In this document: positions 42,162-51,034 of the stretch, in pieces
Layout of the letters: the number at the start of each line of letters is the position of its first letter
How positions within the stretch are numbered: the first letter of the stretch is position 1
Assembly: GCA_015055545.1 (NCBI GenBank)
Contig: SVHY01000002.1
Location: forward strand, 38,612-102,611
DNA length: 64,000 nt
Source: Clostridiales bacterium
GTDB taxonomy: Bacteria; Bacillota; Clostridia; Christensenellales; Borkfalkiaceae
Reading direction: 5' to 3'
Notes under the pieces: generated by a model
Database searches by the model: none
What the model saw: the letters and a program-made list of their open reading frames with translations, nothing else
What the model was told of the DNA's origin: nothing
Translations under genes and position numbers: made by a program

Positions 42162-43361
42162 ATGAACATACTCATTACGGGGGCAAAAGGGTTTGTTGGT
42201 AAGAACTTGGTCGCGAATTTAAAAAATATCGCAAGCGGAAAGGACAGAACCCGTCCCAGTCTTTCGATAGGCGAAATTTACGAATACGATTTGGATAGCA
42301 ATCCTGCCGATTTGGATGGGTATTGCGCGCGTGCGGATTTTGTGTTCAACCTTGCAGGAGTGAACCGTCCGCAAAACCAAGAAGAATTTATGCAGGGCAA
42401 TTTCGGCTTTGCAAGCGTGCTTTTGGAAACGCTGAAAAAACACCAAAATAAATGCCCCGTTATGCTTTCCTCGTCCTTACAAGCGACTCTGATCGGTCGG
42501 TACGCAGACGGCGAATACGGCAAAAGCAAGAAAGCAGGGGAAGAACTTTTCTTTGATTATCAAGCGAAAGGTGGGGGGCATGTATGCGTTTACCGTTTCC
42601 CTAACCTGTTCGGGAAATGGTGCAGACCTAACTATAACAGTGCCGTTGCGACCTTTTGCAATAACACGGCGAAGGATTTACCCATTACGGTGACTGACCC
42701 CAAGATTGAGCTGGAACTCGTGTATATCGACGATTTGGTTTGTGAAATGCTCGATTTGTTGGAGGGGAAAGGACACCGTTGCGAATACGACGGGCTTAGC
42801 CCCGTGGAAAAAACGGACGGGAAGTATTATTACGTGCCCGTATCGCATAAAGTTACGCTTGGGGAAATCGTGGAACTGTTGCAATCGTTCAAGGCGCAAT
42901 CGGAAACGCTCTTGATGCCTGAAATTGCAAACGGTAGTTTTGCAAAGAAGTTGTATTCCACCTATCTTTCCTATTTGCCAAAGGAAAAGGTTGCTTTTAC
43001 GCTAAAGATGAACGAGGACGCGCGCGGCAGTTTTACCGAGCTTTTGAAAACGAAAAATTGCGGGCAAGTGTCCGTCAATATTTCAAAACCTGGGATAACC
43101 AAAGGACAGCATTGGCATAACACGAAATGGGAATTTTTTATCGTCGTGGCGGGACACGGGCTCATTCAACAACGTAAAATCGGTACGGACGAAGTGTTGA
43201 ATTTTGAAGTGAGCGGCGAAAAAATACAGGCGGTACATATGCTGCCAGGGTATACTCATAATATTATCAATTTATCCGAAACGGAGAATTTGGTTACGGT
43301 GATGTGGGCAAACGAGGCGTTCGACCCCGCGCGACCTGACACCTTTTTTGAAACTGTGTGA
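42162..43361 (+). CDS. fnlB: UDP-sugar C-4 reductase (FnlB/CapF type), SDR plus cupin
   Basis: This is a 399-residue bifunctional protein. The N-terminal SDR domain (NILITGAKGFVGKNLVANL, YGKSKKAGEELFFDY) reduces the 4-keto sugar made by FnlA; the C-terminal cupin (from about 270) has the metal-binding GQHWHNTKWEFF and GHGLIQQRKI. CapF has exactly this two-domain form, and the cupin catalyses 3-epimerisation. The product goes to the 2-epimerase at 44615. Confidence 0.9.
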   Translation: MNILITGAKGFVGKNLVANLKNIASGKDRTRPSLSIGEIYEYDLDSNPADLDGYCARADFVFNLAGVNRPQNQEEFMQGNFGFASVLLETLKKHQNKCPVMLSSSLQATLIGRYADGEYGKSKKAGEELFFDYQAKGGGHVCVYRFPNLFGKWCRPNYNSAVATFCNNTAKDLPITVTDPKIELELVYIDDLVCEMLDLLEGKGHRCEYDGLSPVEKTDGKYYYVPVSHKVTLGEIVELLQSFKAQSETLLMPEIANGSFAKKLYSTYLSYLPKEKVAFTLKMNEDARGSFTELLKTKNCGQVSVNISKPGITKGQHWHNTKWEFFIVVAGHGLIQQRKIGTDEVLNFEVSGEKIQAVHMLPGYTHNIINLSETENLVTVMWANEAFDPARPDTFFETV

Positions 43362-43379
43362 AAGGAGAGTAAGTAAAAA

Positions 43380-44609
43380 ATGCAGTTACATTCCGAATTG
43401 ACTTTGGAACAGAACTTGTTATTGCATTTGTTAAGACGCGGGCTCTTAGGCGAAAGTGAACCGCTTGATGCGGAAGCTTGGAAAGACGCTGATTGGGGCG
43501 AAGTTTGCAAGGAAGCTGTGCAGCAAGCCGTGCCCGTTATTGCGTTCGACGTTGCGGCAGAGTATAAAAAACAAATACCGCAAAACCTGTATCGGTATTG
43601 GCTCAAACTTTCGGGCGGAACGTTGCAAGCAAACGAACGGATAACGCACGCGCAAGAGGAGCTGATTGCGTGGCTGAAAGAAGCGGGGTATACCTATCTG
43701 ATTTTGAAAGGTACTTCGGCGGCGGCGTATTATCCGAAACCCGAAAACCGTGGCTATGGCGACGTGGATTTTCTCGTGCAAGAAGATTGCGTAAAAGCGG
43801 TTGGGAAAATGCTCAAAGAAAAGGGCTGTAAAAAAGAGAGCGTGGGCGGGCATCATATCGCGTACGCGCGTGCGGACGGTGTGCATTTGGAATTGCATTT
43901 TGCCGTAGGCGGTATTCCTTACGGGGAACGCGGTGAAAAGATAAAAGCTTTTTTAGCGAATATTTTGCAGACTTCTCAAACGGTAAAAAGCGGACTGACG
44001 GAGTTCGTTGCGCCGAGCGATGAAAAGCATGCGATGGTGCTTATATTGCATATGCTTTCGCATATGTTAGGCGAGGGTATGGGCTTGCGCCATTTATGCG
44101 ATTTTGCATGTTTTTTGAATAAAACGCACGAAAAGGCGTTTTGGGTAGAGAGCCTGTTGCCCCTTTTAAAGGACGTTGGCTTGTATACGTACGTCCAAAT
44201 CATGACGAAAACGTGTGCGCTGTATTTGGGTTCGGTTTTGCCGTCGTGGGCGGCGGATGCGGACGAGAGCGTTTGCTTGGAGGTGCTGAAAGAACTGTTT
44301 GTAAGCGGGAATTTCGGCGGTAAAGATTTCAAACGCGCAAAGAGCGCGATGCTAATTTCCGAACGGGGTAAGGCGGGTATGAAACACGGAAAAGTGTATA
44401 ATTTATGCCACGGATTGCATAATTATACAAAAGCGAAACACCCCGTTTGTCAGAAGTGTTTTTTGTTGTATCCGATATTCTATATCGGGGAAATGGTACG
44501 CTACGGGTGGTTGATGATACGGGGAAAACGGCCGTCGCCGCTGAGTATGACGACACAAGCGGACGAACGCAAAGCCGTTTATGAAAAATTGCATATTTAC
44601 GAGGAGTGA
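43380..44609 (+). CDS. Uncharacterised nucleotidyltransferase (NTP_transf_5 type)
   Basis: This is a 409-residue protein. LILKGTSAAAYYPKPENRGY followed by GDVDFLVQ (about residues 118-145) is the Gly/Ser-containing helix and Asp-x-Asp of the MNT-like nucleotidyltransferase fold; a later HLELHFAV gives the third acidic residue. The C-terminal half is helical with His-rich HAMVLILHMLSHMLGEG. The family is frequent in glycan loci and its reaction is unknown to me. It lies between fnlB and the 2-epimerase and has a diverged second copy at 45871. Confidence 0.75.
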   Translation: MQLHSELTLEQNLLLHLLRRGLLGESEPLDAEAWKDADWGEVCKEAVQQAVPVIAFDVAAEYKKQIPQNLYRYWLKLSGGTLQANERITHAQEELIAWLKEAGYTYLILKGTSAAAYYPKPENRGYGDVDFLVQEDCVKAVGKMLKEKGCKKESVGGHHIAYARADGVHLELHFAVGGIPYGERGEKIKAFLANILQTSQTVKSGLTEFVAPSDEKHAMVLILHMLSHMLGEGMGLRHLCDFACFLNKTHEKAFWVESLLPLLKDVGLYTYVQIMTKTCALYLGSVLPSWAADADESVCLEVLKELFVSGNFGGKDFKRAKSAMLISERGKAGMKHGKVYNLCHGLHNYTKAKHPVCQKCFLLYPIFYIGEMVRYGWLMIRGKRPSPLSMTTQADERKAVYEKLHIYEE

Positions 44610-44614
44610 ATTTT

Positions 44615-45796
44615 ATGGAAATCAAACTCGATTATTCGGACGTACAATTTAAGAACGACGGTAGATTAAAACTGCTGATAATCGTGGGTACGCGCCCTGA
44701 AATTATTCGGCTTGCAGCGGTAATTAACAAGTGCCGTAAGTATTTCGATTGCGTGTTAGCGCATACGGGACAAAATTACGATTATAACTTGAACGGCGTA
44801 TTCTTCCACGATTTGAAACTGGACGCGCCCGAAGTGTACATGGATGCGGTTGGCGACGATTTGGGGGCTACGGTTGGGAATATCATCAACTGTTCGTACA
44901 AGCTCATGAATCAAATCAAGCCCGATGCGTTGCTCATTTTGGGGGATACGAACAGCTGCCTTTCCGCGATTGCGGCAAAGCGGTTGCATATTCCTATTTT
45001 CCATATGGAAGCTGGTAATCGTTGCAAGGACGAATGTTTGCCCGAGGAAACGAACCGTCGAATCGTCGATATTATTTCCGACGTTAATCTTGCTTATTCC
45101 GAGCACGCGCGGCGGTATCTTGCCGATTGCGGGTTGCCTAAGGAACGCACCTACGTGACTGGTTCGCCTATGGCGGAAGTGTTGCGCGCGAATTTGGCGG
45201 ATATTGAAAAGAGCGATATTTTAAGTCGTTTGGGCTTACAATCCAAAAAATATATCCTGCTGTCTGCGCACAGAGAAGAAAATATCGATACGGAAAAGAA
45301 TTTCTTATCCCTTTTCAACGCGATCAACAAGATTGCGGAAAAGTACGATATGCCAATTCTGTATTCCTGCCATCCACGCAGTAGAAACCGCTTGGAAAAG
45401 AGCGGATTTGCGCTGGATAAGCGGGTGATTCGCCACGAGCCGCTCGGCTTCCACGATTATAACCATTTGCAAATGAACGCTTACGCGGTGGTGTCGGATA
45501 GTGGTACGTTGCCCGAAGAAAGTAGCTTTTTCACGAGCATTGGAAAGCCCTTCCCTGCGGTGTGTATCCGTACGAGTACGGAGCGCCCCGAAGCGCTCGA
45601 TAAGGCGTGTTTCGTGCTCGCAGGGATTGACGAAAAATCGCTTTTGCAAGCGGTGGAAACGGCGGTTTCGCTTACCGAAGACGGATGTCACGGTATACCT
45701 GTGCCCGATTACGTAGAAGACGTTTCGACGAAGGTCGTGAAAATCATTCAATCGTACACGGGCGTTGTGGATAAGATGGTTTGGAGAAAGTTTTAA
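44615..45796 (+). CDS. fnlC: UDP-sugar 2-epimerase (WecB/FnlC type)
   Basis: This is a 393-residue GT-B-like epimerase. LLIIVGTRPEIIRLAAVINK, HTGQNYDYNLNGVFF, GDTNSCLSA, HMEAGNRCKDECLPEE, SAHREENIDTEKNF and SDSGTLPEES are the usual WecB/CapG signatures. Next to FnlA and FnlB homologues it most likely makes UDP-L-FucNAc rather than UDP-ManNAc. The ATG at 44615 has GAGGAG 8 bases upstream; an in-frame GTG at 44606 has none. The RCKDECLPEE form (with Cys) is the FnlC rather than the WecB variant. Confidence 0.88.
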   Translation: MEIKLDYSDVQFKNDGRLKLLIIVGTRPEIIRLAAVINKCRKYFDCVLAHTGQNYDYNLNGVFFHDLKLDAPEVYMDAVGDDLGATVGNIINCSYKLMNQIKPDALLILGDTNSCLSAIAAKRLHIPIFHMEAGNRCKDECLPEETNRRIVDIISDVNLAYSEHARRYLADCGLPKERTYVTGSPMAEVLRANLADIEKSDILSRLGLQSKKYILLSAHREENIDTEKNFLSLFNAINKIAEKYDMPILYSCHPRSRNRLEKSGFALDKRVIRHEPLGFHDYNHLQMNAYAVVSDSGTLPEESSFFTSIGKPFPAVCIRTSTERPEALDKACFVLAGIDEKSLLQAVETAVSLTEDGCHGIPVPDYVEDVSTKVVKIIQSYTGVVDKMVWRKF

Positions 45797-45870
45797 GGGT
45801 TCGAAAAATACGATTAACCAAGGCAATATAAGTGAGTGCGGATTATACGGACTTGGTTAGGGGGAATGAG

Positions 45871-47040
45871 ATGAAAGACGTACGCAAAATTTTGTTCGGA
45901 TTGTTGCGATTCGAAATTTGTGGCACGCCGATTACGGAGGATGTGAAAGCCGCGGTCAACAAGGAAACGTTGACGGCGCTTTACAAGCTGTCTAAAATGC
46001 ACGATATCGCGCATTTGATTGCCGATGCGTTGCATAAAAACGGACTGCACGGGGTGGATAAGGAAACGTACGAATTATTCAACCGTCAGCACCAGTTGGC
46101 GGTGTATCGCCACGAGCAAATCGATTACGAATACAAGCGTATTTGCGAAACGCTGGAAAATGCGAAAATTCCGTTTATGCCCTTGAAAGGTTCGATAATT
46201 AAAGAGTATTATCCCGAGCCTTGGATGCGGACGAGTTGCGACATTGATATTCTCGTGCATCCCGAACATTTGGGAACGGCAATAGGCGCATTAAAAAGGG
46301 ATTTGGATTATAAAGAAGACGGCGGTGGTGTTAATGAAATTACGCTGTGTACGGATAGTAATACGGTGCATTTAGAATTACATTATAGCCTAATGGAAAA
46401 TATTATAATGGATTATTTCCATAAAACTTGGGGTCAAATTTTGAGCAATGTTTGGGGGACAATGTTGCTTAAAAAAGATTGGAAATATTGGCATTTGATG
46501 GATGATGAAATGTTTTATTTTTACCATTTTGCACATATGGCAAAGCATTTCGGTCATTGCGGTGGTAGCGGTATCCGTTCGGTTATAGACGTATATTTGT
46601 TGCGCAAGAAATGGACGTTTGATGAAGAAAAACTTTCGTTGCTCATGGAAAAAGGAAAGTTGACGACGTTCGTTGCTACGTCGGAAAAGTTGGCGAAAAT
46701 TTGGTTTGAAGAAGAAGCGTACGACGAGCTATCGCTGGATACGGAAACGTATCTTTTGCGGGGTGGCGTGTACGGAACGTTTGAAAATCACGTGACGGCG
46801 CAAGCGGAAAAACGAGGAAAAAAAGGATATATCTTTTCGCGTATTTTCGAGCCGTATGGTGTGCTGGTTGCGAAATATCCAAAACTTCAAAAGCATAAAT
46901 GGTTGTATCCGTTTTATCAGGTGAAACGGTGGTGTAAATATGTGTTCAAGCGTTCGACAAGGGAACATGCGAAAAAGGAAATGACGGCGATTAACCAAGT
47001 GAAAACCGTGCCCGACCTTTTGAAACGCTTAGAGCTTTGA
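45871..47040 (+). CDS. Uncharacterised nucleotidyltransferase, second copy
   Basis: This is a 389-residue relative of 43380-44609. FMPLKGSIIKEYYPEPWMRT followed by CDIDILVHPEHLG holds the nucleotidyltransferase motif and HLELHYSLME the third acid. The ATG at 45871 follows TTAGGGGGAATGAG; an upstream GTG at 45832 does not. About 230 bases in the middle (46320-46550) are much more A+T-rich than the rest, a sign of recombination within the gene. It is the last gene before a terminator, so it ends the first transcription unit of the locus. Confidence 0.75.
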   Translation: MKDVRKILFGLLRFEICGTPITEDVKAAVNKETLTALYKLSKMHDIAHLIADALHKNGLHGVDKETYELFNRQHQLAVYRHEQIDYEYKRICETLENAKIPFMPLKGSIIKEYYPEPWMRTSCDIDILVHPEHLGTAIGALKRDLDYKEDGGGVNEITLCTDSNTVHLELHYSLMENIIMDYFHKTWGQILSNVWGTMLLKKDWKYWHLMDDEMFYFYHFAHMAKHFGHCGGSGIRSVIDVYLLRKKWTFDEEKLSLLMEKGKLTTFVATSEKLAKIWFEEEAYDELSLDTETYLLRGGVYGTFENHVTAQAEKRGKKGYIFSRIFEPYGVLVAKYPKLQKHKWLYPFYQVKRWCKYVFKRSTREHAKKEMTAINQVKTVPDLLKRLEL

Positions 47041-47056
47041 TAAATTGCATAAAAAT

Positions 47057-47099
47057 AGGGCGGTCAGGACGTAAATGATACTCCTCGACCGTCTTTTTT
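47057..47099 (+). terminator. Intrinsic terminator inside the glycan locus
   Basis: GGCGGTC-A-GGA pairs with TCC-TC-GACCGTC, followed by six T. It separates the two transcription units of the locus. Confidence 0.75.
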
Positions 47100-47110
47100 C
47101 ATGCAAATCC

Positions 47111-47140
47111 TTGACAAAGATATGTTATCGGTGGTATAAT
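47111..47140 (+). promoter_or_regulatory. Promoter of the second half of the glycan locus
   Basis: TTGACA (47111-47116) and TATAAT (47135-47140, with TGG extension) are 18 bases apart. The leader of about 70 bases contains alternating GCGCGC segments (47168-47197) able to form a GC-rich stem, then AAAGGA before the ATG. Confidence 0.8.
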
Positions 47141-47217
47141 ACTGATAATGGGTCATAATAGTTAGTGTCGCGCGCGCGTAATGCGTATGCGCGTGGGTAG
47201 CATAAAGAAAGGACGAT

Positions 47218-49128
47218 ATGAAAGAACAAACGAAAAAACAAAAGAAATTTTCAAAGCATTTAAGCCGCGGTGCGTTGGTGCTTGCCGATTTATTGTCCAT
47301 TTCGGCAGCGATCGTGTTTGCGTATTTGAGTACGCAATGGTATAAAATTATCAGCGTTTCCGCGCTCATTTGGGCGATAGGGAATATTATTTGTGCGATA
47401 GCCGTATACGCCTCGTTAGGGCTGTATTCCATCGTGCTCAAAGCGGTGGGCGTAATGGAAATTATGAAAATCCTGTTCGCCGCGTTCATCATCGGACTTT
47501 CCAACGTCGTGTTCACGCTGTTCGTGCGTGATTTCGTTGGGATTGGTACGGGGCTTGTGTATACGCTTGCTTTAGCGTCGCTCACTGCGCTCACAAGATA
47601 TATACAGCGTTTGCGCGTGGGGATACGGCATTATATCAGCGAACAACCTGCTAATAAAATCCGCGTTATGATCATCGGCGGCGGGAGCGCGGGTAGTTCG
47701 CTTATCCAAGAAATGCAAACGAGCGAAAAGATTGCCTACAACCCCGTTTGTATTCTCGACGACGACCCTGCTAAACTTAGAAGCTATATCAGCGACGTAA
47801 AAATCGTTGGTACGACCAAGGACGTAAAGAAATACGCCGAAGAATACGGCGTGCAAGAAATTTTTATCACCATTCCGTCGGCGGATAAAAAACGGCTTAG
47901 CGTAATCGTGAAACGCTGCCAAGAAAGCAACTGCCCGATTAAAATTTTGCCCGGTATGTATCAGCTTGCCTCGGGGCAGGTGACGGTGGAAAAACTCCGA
48001 CCTGTGGAAGTGCAGGACTTGTTGGGCAGAGAACAGGTTTCCGTCAATTTGGACGAAATTATGGGCTATATTGAAAACAAGACGGTGCTCGTTACAGGCG
48101 GCGGCGGTTCGATAGGGAGCGAACTTTGTCGGCAAATCGCTACGCATAATCCTAAAACGCTTATCATTTTGGACGTGTACGAAAACGGCGCGTACGACAT
48201 TGAGCAGGAACTCAAACGCAAATACCGCGATTTACAGTTATTAACGCTGATTGCAAGCGTGCGGGAAGAAGACAAAATGCGCGACGTGTTTAAAAAATAC
48301 CGACCGCAAATCGTATTCCACGCGGCGGCGCACAAGCACGTGCCGTTGATGGAAACGAGCCCCAACGAAGCGGTAAAGAACAACGTATTCGGTACGCTCA
48401 ACGTAGCCAAGTGCGCGGACGAGTTCGCGGCGGAAACGTTCGTGCAGATTTCTACGGACAAGGCAGTAAACCCCACGAATATCATGGGTGCGACCAAGCG
48501 TATATGCGAAATGATCGTGCAAACGATAGGTAGACACAGTAAAAAGACCAAGTTCGTGGCGGTGCGTTTTGGGAACGTGCTCGGTTCGAACGGTTCGGTT
48601 ATTCCGCTGTTTAGAAAGCAAATTGCAGAGGGTGGGCCTGTAACCGTTACGCATAAGGATATTATCCGATACTTTATGACCATTCCCGAAGCGGTGTCGC
48701 TCGTGTTGCAGGCGGGCGCGTATGCAAAGGGCGGACAGATTTTCGTGCTGGATATGGGTGAGCCCGTACGTATTTACGATTTGGCGTGCAACCTTATCAA
48801 GCTTTCGGGGTTAGAACCGAACGTGGATATTGATATCGTTTGTACGGGCTTGCGCCCTGGGGAAAAGCTGTACGAAGAACGGCTGATGGAAGAAGAAGGG
48901 TTGCAAAAAACACCCAACGGGCTTATCAATATCGCAAAGCCGATTGCTATCGACGAAGTGATGCTCAAAACGACGTTGGATAAGTTGTATAAAGAGGCGT
49001 ACGATGAATCGGAGGATATGAAACGGTTAGTGCAACAGCTCGTACCGACGTATACCATCGATAAACGCGATTCGATTGCGGAAGCGTTGGCGGATAAGAA
49101 GAATAAGCAAAAACAAAAAAGAGCGTAA
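47218..49128 (+). CDS. Membrane UDP-GlcNAc 4,6-dehydratase (PglF/CapD type)
   Basis: This is a 636-residue protein. Four N-terminal helices (about 15-135) are followed by a nucleotide-binding domain (RVMIIGGGSAGSSLIQEM, about 150) and a C-terminal SDR domain with VLVTGGGGSIGSELCRQI (about 290). STDKAVNPTNIMGATKRICE has Met for the catalytic Tyr, as in PglF and WbpM. It makes UDP-4-keto-6-deoxy-GlcNAc, the substrate for the aminotransferase that follows. Length fits the family (about 600-650). Confidence 0.9.
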   Translation: MKEQTKKQKKFSKHLSRGALVLADLLSISAAIVFAYLSTQWYKIISVSALIWAIGNIICAIAVYASLGLYSIVLKAVGVMEIMKILFAAFIIGLSNVVFTLFVRDFVGIGTGLVYTLALASLTALTRYIQRLRVGIRHYISEQPANKIRVMIIGGGSAGSSLIQEMQTSEKIAYNPVCILDDDPAKLRSYISDVKIVGTTKDVKKYAEEYGVQEIFITIPSADKKRLSVIVKRCQESNCPIKILPGMYQLASGQVTVEKLRPVEVQDLLGREQVSVNLDEIMGYIENKTVLVTGGGGSIGSELCRQIATHNPKTLIILDVYENGAYDIEQELKRKYRDLQLLTLIASVREEDKMRDVFKKYRPQIVFHAAAHKHVPLMETSPNEAVKNNVFGTLNVAKCADEFAAETFVQISTDKAVNPTNIMGATKRICEMIVQTIGRHSKKTKFVAVRFGNVLGSNGSVIPLFRKQIAEGGPVTVTHKDIIRYFMTIPEAVSLVLQAGAYAKGGQIFVLDMGEPVRIYDLACNLIKLSGLEPNVDIDIVCTGLRPGEKLYEERLMEEEGLQKTPNGLINIAKPIAIDEVMLKTTLDKLYKEAYDESEDMKRLVQQLVPTYTIDKRDSIAEALADKKNKQKQKRA

Positions 49129-49149
49129 TTGCGCTAAGAGAGATTGAGT

Positions 49150-50280
49150 ATGGAAAAACGGATACCTTTGGCAACGCCTACCATGCACGGCGAAGAAATG
49201 CGGTTTGTGCAAGAGGCGTTTGATAAGAATTGGATAGCGCCCCTTGGGTTTAACTGCGACGGGTTTGAGAAGGAAATCGCCGAATATTTGAGCGGCGAAA
49301 GCGGGGAAGAATACCACGCGTTGGCGCTTTCGGCGGGTACGGCGGCGTTGCACCTTGCCTATAAGTTGGCGGGTGTTAAACGCGGGGATATCGTGCTCTG
49401 TTCGGATATGACTTTTGCGGCTACGGTCAATCCCATATCCTACGAAGGCGGCGTGCAAGTGTACGTGGATTCCGAGCGGGAAACGTGGAATATGTGCCCC
49501 AAAGCTTTGGAACGCGCGTTTGGAAAATACCCGCAAGCCAAGGTAGTGTCGCTTGCACATTTGTACGGTACGCCGTCCAAGATGGACGAAATTTTGGATA
49601 TTTGCAACCACTACGGCGCAATTATAGTAGAAGATGCGGCGGAAGCGCTTGCGGCAACCTATAAAGGCAAACAAATGGGTACGTTCGGGAAATATAACGT
49701 GCTTAGCTTTAACGGAAATAAACTCATCACGACGTCGGGTGGGGGTATGCTCGTAACAAAAGACAAGGCGGCGCGGGATAAGGCGTTTTTCTGGGCGACG
49801 CAATCGCGGGAAAAGGCGGCTTGGTATCAACACGAAGAGATAGGGTATAATTACCGTATGTCCAACGTGGTGGCGGGTATTGGTCGCGGACAGCTTTTGT
49901 ACGTAAATAAGCACCGCGATAAAAAGGAAGAAATTTATAAACGTTATCAAGACGGATTGAAAGATTTACCCGTAACGATGAATCCGTATTTGGCGGACTC
50001 GTCGCCCAACTTTTGGTTGTCGTGTATGCTGATTGACGAAAAATCGAGCGTGTCGCCGATGACGGTAATGCAAAAACTGGAAGAAAATAACGTAGAAAGC
50101 AGACCGATTTGGAAACCTATGCATATGCAACCCGTTTTCAAGGCGAACGATTATATCACGGCGGGCGGTAAGTCCGTAAACGAAGATATTTTTGCGCGCG
50201 GGCTGTGCTTGCCGTCCGATATCAAGATGACGGAAGAAGAACAGGCGTTCGTTATCGATACGATCAAAAAGTGTTTTTAA
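49150..50280 (+). CDS. DegT family aminotransferase (PglE-like)
   Basis: This 376-residue PLP enzyme should aminate the 4-keto sugar from the preceding dehydratase, giving UDP-4-amino-sugar (UDP-bacillosamine precursor). RIPLATPTMHGEEMRFV, WIAPLG, ALSAGTAALHLAYKLAG, VEDAAEALAA and the Schiff-base lysine in SFNGNKLITTSGGGM (about 182-196) fit PglE. ATG 49150 was chosen over TTG 49144 because GAGAG lies at the right distance. The acetyltransferase PglD is missing downstream. Confidence 0.88.
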   Translation: MEKRIPLATPTMHGEEMRFVQEAFDKNWIAPLGFNCDGFEKEIAEYLSGESGEEYHALALSAGTAALHLAYKLAGVKRGDIVLCSDMTFAATVNPISYEGGVQVYVDSERETWNMCPKALERAFGKYPQAKVVSLAHLYGTPSKMDEILDICNHYGAIIVEDAAEALAATYKGKQMGTFGKYNVLSFNGNKLITTSGGGMLVTKDKAARDKAFFWATQSREKAAWYQHEEIGYNYRMSNVVAGIGRGQLLYVNKHRDKKEEIYKRYQDGLKDLPVTMNPYLADSSPNFWLSCMLIDEKSSVSPMTVMQKLEENNVESRPIWKPMHMQPVFKANDYITAGGKSVNEDIFARGLCLPSDIKMTEEEQAFVIDTIKKCF

Positions 50281-50287
50281 GTAGTTT

Positions 50288-51034
50288 ATGAAAGAATTTT
50301 TACAAAATTTAACCACGACTTGGTGGGGGATTACCTTAATATGCGTAGCTATTTTGGCGGTTTGGGTATTGCTTTCCGCAGTCTTTTACCGTATATTTTT
50401 CAAGCGGTTTTACGATATTCTTTTGTCGGGAATAGCGATTTTGGTTTTGTCGCCCGTGCTGATTATTATGACGGTGGTGGGCGCAATCAAAATGAAAGGC
50501 AATCCCTTTTTTACGCAACCTCGCCCTGGTAAAAAAGAAAAGATTTTCAAGCTTATCAAATTCCGTACGATGACTTGCGAAAAGGACGAGAACGGGAATT
50601 TATTGCCCGATGAAAAGCGGCTGACGAGATACGGAAAGGCGCTCCGTGCGACGAGCTTAGACGAGCTTCCTGAACTTTTCAATATCTTTTTAGGGCATAT
50701 GTCTATCGTTGGACCTCGCCCGCTGCTCGTGCAATATTTGCCCTTATACAACGAGAAACAACGCCACCGCCACGATGTGCGTCCCGGGCTTACGGGTTTG
50801 GCACAGGCGTCGGGAAGAAACGCGATTAGCTGGGAGCAAAAGTTTGATTTGGACGTAAAATACGTGGAAAACGTCAGTTTGAAAATGGATATCAAGGTGC
50901 TCCTTATGACCATACGCGCCGTACTTAAAAAGGACGGTATCAGTTCGGAAAATTCCGCGACGATGGAATTTTTCACGGGCACGAAAGAAAAGGAAACGGA
51001 CGAGCAAAGCGGCGAAAAGGAGAAAACGGAATGA
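50288..51034 (+). CDS. Initiating sugar-1-phosphate transferase (PglC-like)
   Basis: This 248-residue phosphoglycosyl transferase starts a second glycan on undecaprenyl phosphate. It has an extra N-terminal helix (about 12-34), a second hydrophobic segment (about 43-66), then KLIKFRTMTCEKD, RATSLDELPELFN, SIVGPRPLLVQYL and RPGLTGLAQASGRNA. Following PglF and PglE homologues, its donor is probably a UDP-diamino- or amino-trideoxy sugar. The end is acidic and charged, as in the transferase at 25583. Confidence 0.88.
   Translation: MKEFLQNLTTTWWGITLICVAILAVWVLLSAVFYRIFFKRFYDILLSGIAILVLSPVLIIMTVVGAIKMKGNPFFTQPRPGKKEKIFKLIKFRTMTCEKDENGNLLPDEKRLTRYGKALRATSLDELPELFNIFLGHMSIVGPRPLLVQYLPLYNEKQRHRHDVRPGLTGLAQASGRNAISWEQKFDLDVKYVENVSLKMDIKVLLMTIRAVLKKDGISSENSATMEFFTGTKEKETDEQSGEKEKTE

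Noticed and set aside
40452-49128. Large direct repeats between the two dehydratase genes (fnlA and PglF type) as a recombination cassette
   Set aside because: They share protein motifs (TDKA...MGA/TSK) but the DNA is not similar enough over any long stretch to act as a repeat.
49027-49950. A 307-codon open frame antisense to the PglE-like aminotransferase
   Set aside because: The aminotransferase has all its motifs; the antisense product is Arg/His/Phe-rich with no domain.
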